The notes under the pieces: model-generated | Databases searched by the model: none | The model's input: the letters and a program-made list of their open reading frames with translations, nothing else | What the model was told of the DNA's origin: nothing | Shown here: positions 10,229-20,487 of the stretch, piece after piece | Position numbering within the stretch: position 1 is the stretch's first letter | Layout: each line of letters opens with the position of its first letter | From: Brenneria sp. hezel4-2-4 | GTDB lineage: Bacteria; Pseudomonadota; Gammaproteobacteria; Enterobacterales; Enterobacteriaceae | Direction: 5' to 3' | DNA length: 64,000 nt | NCBI RefSeq assembly: GCF_013155275.1 | Contig: NZ_JABJXS010000015.1 | Coordinates: 21,309 to 85,308 of the forward strand | Position numbers and translations under genes: made by a program

Positions 10229-10849
10229 TTAGCTGGACAGGTTGTTCAGTTTCATACGCAGCAATGCTTGCAATGCCTGCGGTGGATTAGCGGCCAAACC
10301 TTTATTATAAGCTTCGCGCGCGGCCTGATTATCCCCTTTGCTGGCCAGGGCGTCACCACGAACTTCCGCCGCCAGAGCCACCCAGCCGTCTAACTTGACG
10401 GCATCCAGCGTTTTCAACGCTTCATCGGCTTTTTGCTCTTGCAACTGGATCCGCGCCAAACGCAGATTCACCAGAGACAGCAAATCGGCATCTTTGGTTT
10501 GGGACTGCGCGTGCGCCAGCTGTTGTTCCGCTTTGGCAAAATCATTTTGATCGACATAATGACGCGCCAACTCCAGCGAGGCCAGCACGCCGTAGTTGTT
10601 TTTATTTTCAGCGGCAAATTTCTCCGCTGACGAGATATCTTCAACTTTACCGCTCGCCAGATGGTCGCTGATTTGCTGATAAGATGTTGATGACGCCAGT
10701 ACGCTGTTGCTTTGGTGATTCAGCCAAAAGCGCCAGCCAATCAGCGCGCCGACACCCAGCACAACGCCCACAACCAACGCCTTGCCGTTTTCAGCGAGGA
10801 AACGACGCAACGCATCAACCTGCTCATTCTCTGTGGTATAGACTTCCAC
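10229..10849 (-). CDS. yfgM: YfgM, ancillary SecYEG translocon protein
   Basis: Single-pass inner-membrane protein with a periplasmic TPR-like domain that associates with the SecYEG translocon and PpiD in E. coli. The product (206 residues, equal to E. coli) starts at a GTG at 10849, giving EVYTTENEQVDALRRFLAEN. A strong AAGGAGAG site upstream and the family N terminus decide this start over longer in-frame options. One membrane segment lies at about 22-42 (ALVVGVVLGVGALIGWRFW), followed by helical repeats. It lies between hisS and bamB with short gaps. Confidence 0.93.
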   Translation of the reverse strand: MEVYTTENEQVDALRRFLAENGKALVVGVVLGVGALIGWRFWLNHQSNSVLASSTSYQQISDHLASGKVEDISSAEKFAAENKNNYGVLASLELARHYVDQNDFAKAEQQLAHAQSQTKDADLLSLVNLRLARIQLQEQKADEALKTLDAVKLDGWVALAAEVRGDALASKGDNQAAREAYNKGLAANPPQALQALLRMKLNNLSS

Positions 10850-10862
10850 GGTGTCTCTCTCC

Positions 10863-12137
10863 TTAATCCAGTAACGTTGCCAGCCGCGCGGCGACGTCGG
10901 CCTGTGCCAATGTATCCTGCTCGCCATTGGTCAGATTTTTTATCACCACCTGACCAGCCGCCACTTCGTTTTCGCCTAATACCAGCGCAATGCGCGCGCC
11001 CCATTTATCGGCGCGGGTAAATTGCTTTTTAAAATTGCCGCCGCCGTAGTTGGTCATCAGTTTCAGTTGCGGCAGCGTATCACGTAATTTCTCCGCCAAC
11101 TGTATGGCCGCCAGTTGCGTTCCCTCGCCGGACGAAATCAGATAAACATCGACTCCCGGGTGGGCCTTAAACTCAGGGTTGACGGACTGCACCAGCAGAA
11201 CCAACCGCTCCAGTCCCATCGCAAAGCCCACGGCAGGCGTCGCATGTCCGCCCAGTTGCTCGACCAGGCCGTCATAACGCCCGCCGGCACAGACCGTGCC
11301 CTGAGCGCCCAGACTGGTGGTTACCCACTCAAACACGGTGCGGTTGTAATAATCCAGACCGCGAACCAAACGCGGATTAACGGTATATGGGATACCGGAC
11401 TGCGTTAAAAGTTCACCCAATGCCTCAAAGTGCGCCCGGGATTCATCATCAAGATAGTCGGTCAGCGCCGGCGCATCGTCCAGCAACGCCTGAATCTGGG
11501 GATTTTTAGAATCCAGCACCCGCAGCGGATTGGTATACATACGGCGCAGGCAATCTTCGTCCAACTTTTCTTTATGCTGTTCGAGGAAAGCGATCAGCGC
11601 TTCACGGTATTTCGCCCGCGCGTCCAGCGAGCCAATCGAATTCAGTTCCAGCCTAACATGCTGTGAAATACCCAGCGCCCGCCACCAGCGGGCAGTAAGC
11701 AGAATCAACTCGGCGTCGATGTCCGGCCCTTGCAGACCAAAAACTTCACACCCCAGTTGATGAAACTGGCGATAGCGGCCTTTCTGCGGGCGCTCGTGAC
11801 GAAACATCGGCCCGAGATACCACAGGCGCTGCTCCTGATTGTAGAGTATACCGTGTTCGATACCGGCGCGAACGCACGAAGCGGTGTTTTCAGGGCGCAA
11901 CGTCAGACTGTCGCCGTTGCGATCCTCAAAGGTGTACATCTCTTTTTCAACCACATCGGTGACTTCACCGATGGCACGTTTAAACAGCGAGGTCTGCTCA
12001 ACGATAGGGGTACGGATTTCACTGTAGCCGTAGCTGCCGAGCACCTGTTTCAAGCTGTTTTCAATACGCTGCCACAATGCCGTTTCGGCCGGGAGGTAAT
12101 CGTTCATGCCGCGAATGGCTTGGATATTTTTTGCCAC
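10863..12137 (-). CDS. hisS: Histidyl-tRNA synthetase
   Basis: Class II aminoacyl-tRNA synthetase charging tRNA-His. The 424-residue protein is the same length as in E. coli. It shows [18 protein letters not shown] at the start, motif 2 around [18 protein letters not shown], the histidine-specific [15 protein letters not shown] and [14 protein letters not shown], and motif 3 [11 protein letters not shown]. The anticodon-binding domain follows at the C terminus. It is located between ispG and yfgM as in E. coli. Confidence 0.98.
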   Translation of the reverse strand: MAKNIQAIRGMNDYLPAETALWQRIENSLKQVLGSYGYSEIRTPIVEQTSLFKRAIGEVTDVVEKEMYTFEDRNGDSLTLRPENTASCVRAGIEHGILYNQEQRLWYLGPMFRHERPQKGRYRQFHQLGCEVFGLQGPDIDAELILLTARWWRALGISQHVRLELNSIGSLDARAKYREALIAFLEQHKEKLDEDCLRRMYTNPLRVLDSKNPQIQALLDDAPALTDYLDDESRAHFEALGELLTQSGIPYTVNPRLVRGLDYYNRTVFEWVTTSLGAQGTVCAGGRYDGLVEQLGGHATPAVGFAMGLERLVLLVQSVNPEFKAHPGVDVYLISSGEGTQLAAIQLAEKLRDTLPQLKLMTNYGGGNFKKQFTRADKWGARIALVLGENEVAAGQVVIKNLTNGEQDTLAQADVAARLATLLD

Positions 12138-12273
12138 GTCTGTTCTCTATCCGTTTTTCAAAAAATAAACCCGATTATAGGGGGATTGGTGTCGCATCTT
12201 CAATGCACAGGTTCCCCATCGGGTTCAGGAATCATACTTATGCGGATGGCGGCCCCAAGCCGCACCGGCACGG

Positions 12274-13395
12274 TTATTTATCGACCAGATTTACCGTAAT
12301 GCGCTGGCTTTCATCCATCATCGAAGCCTTGGCACGAATTTTCGCTTCAAGCTGGTCGATCATCTGTTCGTTGTCGAAACGTTCTCGCTGGCGCACGCCG
12401 TCTTCATAGAAGCCGCTCTTATTGTGCCCGCCGGTCACGCCGATGGTGGACACCAATGCCTCGCCCGGCCCGTTGACCACACAACCGATAATCGATACAT
12501 CCATGGGCGTGATGATATCTTCCAGCCGTTGCTCCAGCGCGTTGACCGTACCAATCACGTCAAACTCCTGCCGCGAACAGGTCGGACAGGCGATAAAATT
12601 GATGCCGCGAGCACGGATACGCAACGATTTCAGAATATCGAAGCCCACTTTAACTTCTTCTACCGGATCGGCGGCCAGCGAAATACGTAAGGTATCACCG
12701 ATCCCTTCAGATAACAGCAGACCCAGTCCTATTGCCGATTTAACCGCCCCGCTGCGCGCCCCGCCGGCTTCGGTAATCCCCAGATGCAACGGCTGATCGA
12801 TACGGGCGGCCAGCAACCGATAGGACTCCACGGCCAGAAAAACATCGGACGCTTTCACGCTGACTTTAAACCGATCGAAATTGAGGCGATCGAGAATATC
12901 AACATGGCGCATGGCGGATTCCAGCAACGCTTCCGGCGTCGGCTCGCCGTACTTCTCCTGCAAATCCTTTTCCAGCGATCCGCCGTTGACCCCGATACGA
13001 ATCGGGATATTGTAATCACGCGCACAGTCGACAACGGAACGAATACGTTCTTCATTACCGATGTTGCCGGGGTTGATCCGCAGGCAGTCGACGCCGTATT
13101 CCGCCACTTTCAGCGCGATACGATAGTCAAAATGGATGTCGGCGACGAGTGGGACATTGACTTGCTGTTTGATAAGTTTGAACGCTTCGGCCGCATCCAT
13201 GGTGGGAACGGAGACGCGCACAATATCGACGCCGACGCGTTCCAGTGATTTGATTTGATTAACCGTCGCTTCAACATCAGTGGTTCGGGTGTTGGTCATG
13301 GACTGCACCGCAATCGGCGCGCCGTCACCAACAGGCACCTTACCGACGTAAATCCGCTTTGATTTCCGACGGGTTATGGGTGCTGCGTTATGCAT
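12274..13395 (-). CDS. ispG: 4-hydroxy-3-methylbut-2-enyl diphosphate synthase (flavodoxin)
   Basis: Iron-sulfur enzyme of the MEP isoprenoid pathway converting MEcPP to HMBPP. The 373-residue protein has the N-terminal TIM barrel ([31 protein letters not shown]). The C-terminal cluster-binding module has its Cys residues in [10 protein letters not shown] and [10 protein letters not shown]. Length matches E. coli (372). It lies between rodZ and hisS on the same strand, with about 136 bases before hisS in which no gene is seen. Confidence 0.97.
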   Translation of the reverse strand: MHNAAPITRRKSKRIYVGKVPVGDGAPIAVQSMTNTRTTDVEATVNQIKSLERVGVDIVRVSVPTMDAAEAFKLIKQQVNVPLVADIHFDYRIALKVAEYGVDCLRINPGNIGNEERIRSVVDCARDYNIPIRIGVNGGSLEKDLQEKYGEPTPEALLESAMRHVDILDRLNFDRFKVSVKASDVFLAVESYRLLAARIDQPLHLGITEAGGARSGAVKSAIGLGLLLSEGIGDTLRISLAADPVEEVKVGFDILKSLRIRARGINFIACPTCSRQEFDVIGTVNALEQRLEDIITPMDVSIIGCVVNGPGEALVSTIGVTGGHNKSGFYEDGVRQRERFDNEQMIDQLEAKIRAKASMMDESQRITVNLVDK

Positions 13396-13443
13396 TACTT
13401 CTTCTCCAAAATTGCAACATCGCGGGCACGGGTAAAACCGGTG

Positions 13444-14448
13444 TTATTCCGCCGCCAACGTCAGACGCGCAACCTGACTGCTTCTCACAAACCGGCTTAA
13501 ATCGACCGGCTTACCTTGAAATTGAATCTGTACCGCAGCCGGCGCGCCGATTCTCAGTTGGTAGGGCGCTTGACCGCTCAGGCTTAGAGCGCCGCCATTA
13601 CGTTGCATGCCGCTGAACAGTTTTTTTCCGCTGGCGTCCGTAACCTCCAACCAGCAATCAGCATTGAAATTCATCACCAGCGCCGGGGCGGCGACAGCAG
13701 CCTGGCTATTGTCAGCGGATGCGGTGTCGGTCGCCGGCGCCGTGGCGTTCCGGCTCAACAACGCATCATCCGCCGCCGACGGCTGCGGTGAAGACATGGA
13801 GGGTTCTGGCGTCGTCGCAGACTGTGCGGCGGAAGGGGGAACGGATTCGCTGTTCTCAGGCGCGGAATTGGCATTGGCGGCATCCGTCGGCACCTCCGCC
13901 GGAACGGAAGGCGCAACCTCGGAAACATCCGGCTCCTGCGGCTCGCTGTTACCCATCAACGGCACGGACTGACCTTCACTCTGCGCCTGCATCGAACTGG
14001 CGTGGTCGACCATGGTGTTGATTTCCTGCCGCTGCGCCTGATGGTTCTGCCACCACCACGCCCCGGTCAACCCCAGGACGACAAGCACCACCAGCCAGGT
14101 GAAGGTCATTAACCAGCCATCCCGCTTTTTGCGGCTTTTGCCTAAGGAAAAACTTTGCATCGGAGCGACGTTGGATACTCTGGGCGCCACATGCTTGTCC
14201 AGCATCGGCAACAGTTCATCCTCGGGCAAGTGGACTAACTTGGCATAAGAACGGATATAGCCACGTAAAAACGTCGGCGCCAAATCGGTTGGCGTATTAC
14301 CTTCTTCAATTTCACGAACGGTGGAAAGCTTAAGGCATAAACGTTCAGCGACAGTCTGCTGGGTCAATCCCAGACGCTCGCGCGCCTGACGCAGACGTTC
14401 GCCAGGAATGGTTGATTCTTTATTATCTTGAGTGGCTTCAGTATTCAT
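13444..14448 (-). CDS. rodZ: Cytoskeletal protein RodZ
   Basis: Bitopic membrane protein linking MreB to the elongasome and needed for rod shape. The 334-residue product has an N-terminal cytoplasmic helix-turn-helix at about 17-70 ([22 protein letters not shown]), which binds MreB. A juxtamembrane basic stretch ([10 protein letters not shown]) precedes one membrane helix at about 113-131. A long Ser/Pro/Ala/Glu-rich periplasmic linker and a C-terminal beta domain ([19 protein letters not shown]) follow. Its first 11 bases overlap the 3' end of pilW, so the two are probably coupled. Confidence 0.96.
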   Translation of the reverse strand: MNTEATQDNKESTIPGERLRQARERLGLTQQTVAERLCLKLSTVREIEEGNTPTDLAPTFLRGYIRSYAKLVHLPEDELLPMLDKHVAPRVSNVAPMQSFSLGKSRKKRDGWLMTFTWLVVLVVLGLTGAWWWQNHQAQRQEINTMVDHASSMQAQSEGQSVPLMGNSEPQEPDVSEVAPSVPAEVPTDAANANSAPENSESVPPSAAQSATTPEPSMSSPQPSAADDALLSRNATAPATDTASADNSQAAVAAPALVMNFNADCWLEVTDASGKKLFSGMQRNGGALSLSGQAPYQLRIGAPAAVQIQFQGKPVDLSRFVRSSQVARLTLAAE

Positions 14449-15196
14449 TAGCTAAGAACTGCTGGTACTGTTTAGATTGTGGAAAACTTCGCGCCAGCCA
14501 TTTGCCATAACGGTCAATATCGCCATCACGGCCCGCCAACGCGGCGAAACGAATCTGTAACCATAAACTTTCGGCGCTGACCGGAAGAATATGCTGATAA
14601 ACATCCAGAAGCAATTGAGCCTGCTCGTGTTTTCCCGCGGAAAACTGTTTATCCGCTTCTGCCAGAAGCATGTCGCCTTTCGCGGGATCATACTTCAGCG
14701 CCCGACTTAATACGCTACGCGCATTATCATTCTGCCCTGCTTTGAAAAAGCAATATCCGGCATTTTCCAACGCATCGGCAACCTGACGGTAATCAGGGAG
14801 TTGCGCCGCGGCGCTAAACTGTCGCTGCGCCGCTACATACTGCCCTAAACCACACAGAAACGCACCGTAATTATTCATTACGCCACCGTTTTCCGGCGCC
14901 AGCCTCAATGCCGATTGATAACGCTGTTCGGCCGCCTGATTTTCACCTATCCGCTGCTCATAAAGCGCCATGCCTAATTGCGTACGATAGTCTTGCGGCG
15001 CGGCTTGCAGCGCTTTTTCAAAATTCTGGCGAGCGGCATCAAGGTTGTTGCGAGCCAGATACTCCAGCCCCAACTGCAAGCGGGTTTGCGCCAGCGCCGG
15101 GTTTACCGCTTCGCGGGGCGAATGCGCGCACCCCGCCGACAGCACGGCCGCGACGGCCAACAACCACCCTTTTCCCTGTGTTAACTGTTGCGTCAT
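14438..15196 (-). CDS. pilW: PilW/PilF-type TPR lipoprotein
   Basis: Predicted outer-membrane lipoprotein with tetratricopeptide repeats, related to the type IV pilus pilotin PilF/PilW, which helps secretin assembly. The 252-residue protein has a lipoprotein signal with lipobox LSAGC (Cys23). TPR units follow at about 37-70 ([22 protein letters not shown]), 71-104 and beyond. No pilus genes lie in this window. In enterobacteria the gene usually sits between rlmN and rodZ as here, so its role may extend beyond pili. It overlaps rodZ by 11 bases. Confidence 0.9.
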   Translation of the reverse strand: MTQQLTQGKGWLLAVAAVLSAGCAHSPREAVNPALAQTRLQLGLEYLARNNLDAARQNFEKALQAAPQDYRTQLGMALYEQRIGENQAAEQRYQSALRLAPENGGVMNNYGAFLCGLGQYVAAQRQFSAAAQLPDYRQVADALENAGYCFFKAGQNDNARSVLSRALKYDPAKGDMLLAEADKQFSAGKHEQAQLLLDVYQHILPVSAESLWLQIRFAALAGRDGDIDRYGKWLARSFPQSKQYQQFLANEY

Positions 15197-15345
15197 TCCT
15201 GACTCCCTTCCTTGCCGTCCCGGCCTTCACACAAAGTGTATGTTACCTTAATCCATGCCCGGTCGCAGCCATCTCTGAATAGATAGGTATGATAAGCCCC
15301 GGGAAAGTATTGATGACGCCAATGGCTAACCGGGACAATCAGGTA

Positions 15346-16542
15346 TCAGACCGTTTTAACCATGATAGGTTCACCGGCCATTTTTTTCTTCAGCGTGCGC
15401 TTGGTTCTGTCTACGACTTCACCCGCCAGTTGTCCGCAGGCGGCATCGATATCATCGCCGCGGGTTTTGCGCACAATCGTCGTAAAGCCATATTCCATGA
15501 GAACTTTGGAAAAACGATCGACACGGCTGTTTGAGCTGCGGCCATAGGGCGCGCCGGGGAACGGGTTCCACGGGATCAGGTTAATCTTGCACGGCGTGTC
15601 TTTCAAACATTCCGCCAACTGGTGAGCGTGCTCGGTGCCGTCATTAATGTGGTCAAGCATCACGTACTCCACCGTGACGCGTCCCTGATTGGCATTGGAT
15701 TTCTCCAGATAGCGCCGCACCGCGCTCAGGAAGGTTTCGATATTGTATTTCTTATTAAGCGGCATGATTTCGTTACGAATTTCATCGTTCGGCGCATGCA
15801 GGGAGATCGCCAGCGCAACGTCGATCATATCGCCCAGCTTATCCAGCGCCGGCACCACGCCTGACGTTGACAACGTCACCCGGCGTTTGGAGAGGCCGAA
15901 ACCAAAATCATCCAGCATGATCTCCATCGCCGGCACCACGTTAGTCAGATTGAGCAGGGGTTCGCCCATGCCCATCATCACCACGTTGGTAATCGGACGC
16001 TGGCCGGTGACTTTGAACGCGCCGATAATTTTCGCCGCCCGCCACACCTGGCCGATGATTTCAGAAACGCGCAGGTTGCGGTTAAAACCCTGCTGCGCCG
16101 TTGAACAGAATTTGCATTCCAACGCACAGCCAACCTGAGAAGAGACGCACAGCGTCGCCCGATCTTCTTCCGGGATATACACCGTTTCCACCCGCTGGCC
16201 GCCAACCAGGATCGCCCACTTGATGGTGCCGTCCGAGGAGCGCTGCTCCTCCACCACTTCCGGCGCGCGAATCTCGGCGACCTGCTGTAATTTGGCGCGA
16301 AAAACCTTATTGATGTCCGTCATCTGCGTGAAATCATCACAGCAGTAGTGATAGATCCACTTCATCACCTGATCGGCACGGAACGGCTTCTCGCCCAATG
16401 AGGCGAAAAACTCGCGCATTTGCTGACGGTTAAGATCCAGCAGATTTATTTTTTCCGCCCCGGATTTGGCGGATTGGGGAATATTGGCGGACGCCGGCGA
16501 AAATTCGGACACGGTTTGCTCAGCTACGATTTGTTCAGACAT
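15346..16542 (-). CDS. rlmN: Dual-specificity 23S rRNA/tRNA adenine-C2 methyltransferase
   Basis: Radical-SAM enzyme that methylates C2 of A2503 in 23S rRNA and A37 in several tRNAs. The 398-residue protein has the CxxxCxxC cluster motif in CALECKFC. The resolving Cys near the C terminus lies in [13 protein letters not shown] and the paired Cys in the 118 region. The glycine-rich [13 protein letters not shown]-binding segment is also present. It has an N-terminal extension of about a dozen residues over E. coli. It is flanked by ndk and pilW as in E. coli. Confidence 0.97.
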   Translation of the reverse strand: MSEQIVAEQTVSEFSPASANIPQSAKSGAEKINLLDLNRQQMREFFASLGEKPFRADQVMKWIYHYCCDDFTQMTDINKVFRAKLQQVAEIRAPEVVEEQRSSDGTIKWAILVGGQRVETVYIPEEDRATLCVSSQVGCALECKFCSTAQQGFNRNLRVSEIIGQVWRAAKIIGAFKVTGQRPITNVVMMGMGEPLLNLTNVVPAMEIMLDDFGFGLSKRRVTLSTSGVVPALDKLGDMIDVALAISLHAPNDEIRNEIMPLNKKYNIETFLSAVRRYLEKSNANQGRVTVEYVMLDHINDGTEHAHQLAECLKDTPCKINLIPWNPFPGAPYGRSSNSRVDRFSKVLMEYGFTTIVRKTRGDDIDAACGQLAGEVVDRTKRTLKKKMAGEPIMVKTV

Positions 16543-16596
16543 AGGAACTCTTGGCCTCGTTATTACACGTTATGGCTCGAAGGATAATAAAGAAAT

Positions 16597-16626
16597 GCCC
16601 TGGATAAGCCTGTGCTCATCCAGGGC
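16597..16626 (-). terminator. Intrinsic terminator of ndk
   Basis: A 9-bp perfect stem (GCCCTGGAT / ATCCAGGGC) with a 12-nt loop lies between ndk and rlmN. On the minus strand it is followed by ATTTCTTTATTATCC. Placement and T-richness fit an intrinsic terminator for ndk. Confidence 0.6.
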
Positions 16627-16673
16627 GCAGCATTGTACAAAGTTTAAAGCAGGTAAGCTACTTTAGTCGACCT

Positions 16674-17099
16674 TCAACGCGGGCAGATTTCATCGGCGCT
16701 GAAAAAATAAGCGATTTCGCGCTGCGCGGACTCGATGGAATCCGAACCGTGTACCGCGTTCTCAGTGAAGCTGTCGGCATAATCGGCACGCAGCGTACCG
16801 GCCAGCGCGTTCGCCGGGTTGGTGGCTCCCATGATATCGCGGTTACGCTGAACGGCATTCTCGCCTTCCAGCACCTGTACCATGATCGGCCCGGAGATCA
16901 TGAACTCGACCAGTGCGTCAAAAAACGGTTTGCCCTGATGTTCGGCATAAAAGCCTTCAGCCTGTTCACGAGTCAGATGCAGCATCTTGGCCGCCACAAT
17001 GTTAAAACCCGCGCTTTCAAAACGCGCATAAATGGCGCCGATGGCATTCTTTGCCACGGCATTGGGTTTTACGATGGAAAAGGTACGTTCTACCGTCAT
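16674..17099 (-). CDS. ndk: Nucleoside diphosphate kinase
   Basis: Transfers the gamma-phosphate of ATP to NDPs through a phosphohistidine intermediate, balancing nucleotide pools. The 141-residue protein opens [18 protein letters not shown]. The catalytic His is in the [12 protein letters not shown] segment, and [18 protein letters not shown] is intact. The ATG at 17099 fits the family start; an in-frame TTG 15 bases upstream is less likely because GAGGT sits properly before 17099. The C terminus is two residues shorter than in E. coli (ends EICPR). Downstream synteny changes at the other side: a PTS operon now follows instead of pbpC. Confidence 0.97.
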   Translation of the reverse strand: MTVERTFSIVKPNAVAKNAIGAIYARFESAGFNIVAAKMLHLTREQAEGFYAEHQGKPFFDALVEFMISGPIMVQVLEGENAVQRNRDIMGATNPANALAGTLRADYADSFTENAVHGSDSIESAQREIAYFFSADEICPR

Positions 17100-17457
17100 A
17101 TTGACCTCATTCAAAACTATCAGATAGCAGCCGGATTGAGGGAATTATAATCCCGGCCAGTGAAAGTGGCGCAGATTATAGGGTGACCCGCAGCACTTGC
17201 CTATCAGAGACGTAACATTTTTTTAAAAAAATATTATCTTATCTCCTACCTTATTATCGGTTCTCCCCCTCTGCATTTCTTCCCTCTCGGCAGAACCGCA
17301 AGGTTGTAACAAATCATCGACGATCACAGTTCTGAGCGTTACTTGTAACCTTATGCGTTATTTGTTTTTAAAACAATAAGATAACTGGAAAAACCTATTC
17401 ATTCACTGCTAGCCTTGCCCCGTACCTCCCCAACAATGGCCACCAAGAGAGCAAATA
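17100..17457. other. Divergent control region between ndk and the alpha-glucoside PTS operon
   Basis: About 358 bases without a credible gene. AT-rich tracts lie near 17218-17245 and 17350-17400. A sequence at 17311-17329 reads on the minus strand as TGTGATCGTCGATGATTT, a half-match to the CRP site (first half TGTGA exact, second half poor). CRP control would be expected for a PTS sugar operon but is only weakly supported. No clear palindromic RpiR operator was found by eye. Confidence 0.4.
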
Positions 17458-19020
17458 ATGAAAAGAGCGGTCAATGCATTGCAGAATTTCGGTAAATCAC
17501 TGTATGGGCCAGTGCTGATTTTACCGATTGTCGGGCTGTTTATCGCCTTTGGTAATGTGTTTGGTAACGGCAATCTGGCCGGCTACATCCCCCTACTCAA
17601 TCATCCGCTGATCCAGGATTTTGGTCAGTTGGTATCTAAATCCGCCGTGGCGATCCTGGTCAATCTGGCGCTGGTGTTTGCCGTCGGCATTCCGATTGGC
17701 CTGGCAAAGCGCGACAAAGGCTACGCCGCGCTGATCGGTCTGGTGACGTTTATCATTTTCATCAATGCGATGAATATTACGCTTCAGCTACAGGGGAAGC
17801 TGGTGCCTGCCGCCGAAATGCGCGCCGCCGGCCAAGGCATGGTGCTGGGCGTTCAGGTGCTGGAAATGGGCGTTTTCGCCGGCATTCTGATCGGCGCCTT
17901 CGCCGGATATCTGTATAACCGTTATTCCAGCAAACAGTTTGACGGCGTGATGGCTATTTACTCCGGTCACTGTTTCGTGGCGATTCTAGCGATCCCGCTG
18001 GCGATCGCCCTCGGCTTTGTGATGAGCGCCATTTGGCCTTTTGCCCAGCAGGGGATCAGCTATCTGGCGTTCGCCATTAAAGGCGCCGGGCCGTTCGGCG
18101 TGGCTATTTATGGCTTCCTGGAGCGTATCCTGATCCCGACCGGGTTACACCACCTGGTTTACACCCCGTTCCTGTACACCGAATTAGGCGGTTCGGCGGA
18201 AGTGTGCGGCAATCTGTATCAGGGCGCCCGTAACATCTATTTTGCGGAGATGGCTTGTCATAGCGTCAAACAGCTGAGTCCGACGGTCGCCTGGGATGCG
18301 CGCGGCATCAGTAAAATGTTCGGTCTGACCGCCGCGGCGCTGGCCATGTACGTGACCGCCAAACCGGAAAAACGGCTGGCGGCCAAAGCGATTCTGATCC
18401 CCGCCGCGTTTACCTCTTTCCTGCTGGGCGTGACCGAACCGCTGGAGTTCTCTTTCTTATTCGTCGCCCCGCTGCTGTTTGTGGTGCACGCCGTACTGAC
18501 CGGCCTCGGCATGATGCTGTTCTATGTGCTGGGCGTCCATGCCATCGGCGCCAACGGGGTGATCGACTTCCTGCTGTATAACCTGCCGCTGGGCATTGAG
18601 AAGTCCAACTGGCCGATGTATATCGTGGTCGGATTGATCATGTCGGTTATTTACTTCTTCGTCTTCCGCTCCCTGATTCTGTATTTCGATATGCCGACGC
18701 CAGGGCGTGAATCCGATGAGGAACAGACCAAGCTGTACTCGAAAACAGAGTATCAGGCCAAAGCGCAACAGCAGGTGAAAGACGACGCCCGTCTGCTCGG
18801 CGTCACCATCATCGCCGGACTCGGCGGCAAACCCAATATCGAGGTGGTGGATAACTGCTATACCCGTCTGCGGGTGACCGTCATCGATCCCGCCATTGTT
18901 GACGAAAACCAGTTGAAAACCACCGGCGCCAAAGCGGTTATCCGTCAGGGCAACAACGTACAGGTGGTCTACGGACTGCACGTCAAAACCATTCGCGAAG
19001 CAGTTGAAAATGCGCTTTAA
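17458..19020 (+). CDS. aglA: Alpha-glucoside-specific PTS permease EIICB
   Basis: Phosphotransferase-system permease that imports and phosphorylates an alpha-glucoside. The 520-residue protein has an N-terminal EIIC domain of the glucose/alpha-glucoside family (residues 1-400, about ten membrane segments). It contains FLERILIPTGLHHLVYTPF and GVTEPLEFSFLF, the latter the conserved sugar-binding GITEPLEF-type motif. The C-terminal EIIB domain has its phosphorylated Cys467 in NCYTRLRV. No EIIA domain is present, so phosphate should come from the separate glucose EIIA (Crr). It resembles Klebsiella AglA and GlvC/MalP-type permeases. It forms an operon with the downstream GH4 hydrolase, 13 bases away. 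The exact substrate (maltose, isomaltulose, other sucrose isomers) cannot be decided from sequence. Confidence 0.9.
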   Translation: MKRAVNALQNFGKSLYGPVLILPIVGLFIAFGNVFGNGNLAGYIPLLNHPLIQDFGQLVSKSAVAILVNLALVFAVGIPIGLAKRDKGYAALIGLVTFIIFINAMNITLQLQGKLVPAAEMRAAGQGMVLGVQVLEMGVFAGILIGAFAGYLYNRYSSKQFDGVMAIYSGHCFVAILAIPLAIALGFVMSAIWPFAQQGISYLAFAIKGAGPFGVAIYGFLERILIPTGLHHLVYTPFLYTELGGSAEVCGNLYQGARNIYFAEMACHSVKQLSPTVAWDARGISKMFGLTAAALAMYVTAKPEKRLAAKAILIPAAFTSFLLGVTEPLEFSFLFVAPLLFVVHAVLTGLGMMLFYVLGVHAIGANGVIDFLLYNLPLGIEKSNWPMYIVVGLIMSVIYFFVFRSLILYFDMPTPGRESDEEQTKLYSKTEYQAKAQQQVKDDARLLGVTIIAGLGGKPNIEVVDNCYTRLRVTVIDPAIVDENQLKTTGAKAVIRQGNNVQVVYGLHVKTIREAVENAL

Positions 19021-19033
19021 CAGGAGACCGATC

Positions 19034-20395
19034 ATGACCAAACCCCCATTCATTCTGACTATTGCCGGTGGCGGCAGCACCTATACGCCAGGCATCGTAA
19101 AAAGTCTGATGGTGCGCCTCGCCGATTTCCCGCTGGCGGAAATACGCCTGTACGACATTGACGGCCCGCGTCAGGACACCATTGCCCCGGTGGTTGAAAA
19201 AGTGATCCGCGACCACAGCAACGACATTGTTTTTACCGTCACCACCGATGCCGAAACGGCGTTCAGCGGCGCAAACTTTGTCTTTGCCCAGATGCGCGTC
19301 GGCCAATATAAAATGCGCGAGCAGGATGAAAAAATCCCGTTGCGCCACGGCGTCGTCGGCCAGGAAACCTGCGGCCCCGGCGGGCTGGCCTATGGCTTAC
19401 GCACGATTCTGCCGATGGTCGAACTGATCGATCTGGTCGAACGCTATGCCCACCAAGACGCCTGGATCGTCAACTATTCCAACCCGGCGGCGATTGTCGC
19501 CGAGGGCATCCGCCGCCTGCGCCCACAGGCGCGGGTGCTGAATATCTGCGATATGCCGGTTGCGGCGATGCGTAATATCGCCGCGGTGCTTGGGGTTAAC
19601 CGCGAAGATATCACCGTGGATTATTTCGGCCTTAACCACTTTGGCTGGTTTACCCGGGTATTGGTGGATGGCGTCGATCGTTTGCCGGAGTTGCGTAAGC
19701 ATATTGCCCGGTACGGGTTACTGACCGCCGATGCCGCCGATACCGATCCGCAACATTCCGATCCCTCCTGGGTCAAGACCTGGCGCAACATCAAGCCGAT
19801 CATGGATCATTTCCCCGAGTTCGTGCCCAACCCTTACCTACAGTATTATCTGATGCCCAATCAGATCGTTGAACATCAGGATCCGAACTACACCCGTGCC
19901 AATGAGGTGATGGACGGACGCGAGAAGAAACTCTTTACCGCCGCCGCCGGCTATAAAGAAACCGGGATTTTATCGGATGCGTTCCACGTTGGCGTACATG
20001 GCGCGTTTATCGTTGATGTGGCCTGTTCGCTGGCCTTTGACCTGCGTCAGCGCCATCTGGTGATTGTGGAAAACAAAGGCGCGATTGCCAATCTGCCTTA
20101 CGACGCCATGGTGGAAGTGCCTGCGTATATCACCGCGCAAGGGCCGGAGCCGGTTCGCATGGGTAACGCGCCGCAGTTCCATCGCGCCTTGCTGGAGCAA
20201 CAGTTAGCCTCGGAGCAGTTGCTGGTCGAGGCCACTCTGGAAGGCAACTATGAAAAAGCGCTACAGGCTTTTACGCTCAATCGCACCGTTCCCACCATGC
20301 AACACGCCAAAGCCATTCTTGACGAGATGATCGCGGCCAATCGCGAATACTGGCCTCGGTTGAAACAGGCTTACAGCAACGGCGTCGCACAATAA
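19034..20395 (+). CDS. aglB: 6-phospho-alpha-glucosidase (GH4)
   Basis: Cytosolic hydrolase splitting the 6-phospho-alpha-glucoside delivered by the PTS permease into glucose-6-phosphate and the aglycone. GH4 enzymes need NAD and a divalent metal. The 453-residue protein has the N-terminal dinucleotide fold AGGGSTYTPG. GH4 signature segments follow: VGQETCGPGGLAYGLRT, NYSNPAAIVAEG, the metal-binding NICDMPV and YFGLNHFGWF. The ATG at 19034 follows an AGGAGA site with correct spacing. It is paired with the PTS gene and is closest in organisation to Klebsiella aglAB or glv loci. Confidence 0.92.
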   Translation: MTKPPFILTIAGGGSTYTPGIVKSLMVRLADFPLAEIRLYDIDGPRQDTIAPVVEKVIRDHSNDIVFTVTTDAETAFSGANFVFAQMRVGQYKMREQDEKIPLRHGVVGQETCGPGGLAYGLRTILPMVELIDLVERYAHQDAWIVNYSNPAAIVAEGIRRLRPQARVLNICDMPVAAMRNIAAVLGVNREDITVDYFGLNHFGWFTRVLVDGVDRLPELRKHIARYGLLTADAADTDPQHSDPSWVKTWRNIKPIMDHFPEFVPNPYLQYYLMPNQIVEHQDPNYTRANEVMDGREKKLFTAAAGYKETGILSDAFHVGVHGAFIVDVACSLAFDLRQRHLVIVENKGAIANLPYDAMVEVPAYITAQGPEPVRMGNAPQFHRALLEQQLASEQLLVEATLEGNYEKALQAFTLNRTVPTMQHAKAILDEMIAANREYWPRLKQAYSNGVAQ

Positions 20396-20437
20396 CGACG
20401 CGCTTGTCGGGACAGGATAAATCGCTGACAATGAATC

Positions 20438-20472
20438 TATAATTTCACAGCGGGGCTGAATCCCTCAGCCCC
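20438..20472 (+). promoter_or_regulatory. Consensus -10 box and leader hairpin before sseA
   Basis: A perfect TATAAT lies at 20438-20443 without a convincing -35 hexamer. An 8-bp perfect hairpin (GGGGCTGA / TCAGCCCC, 5-nt loop) follows at 20452-20472. The hairpin could close the PTS operon or form the sseA leader; with no T tract it is not a standard terminator. Confidence 0.45.
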
Positions 20473-20487
20473 AGCGTGGGGGGTTCC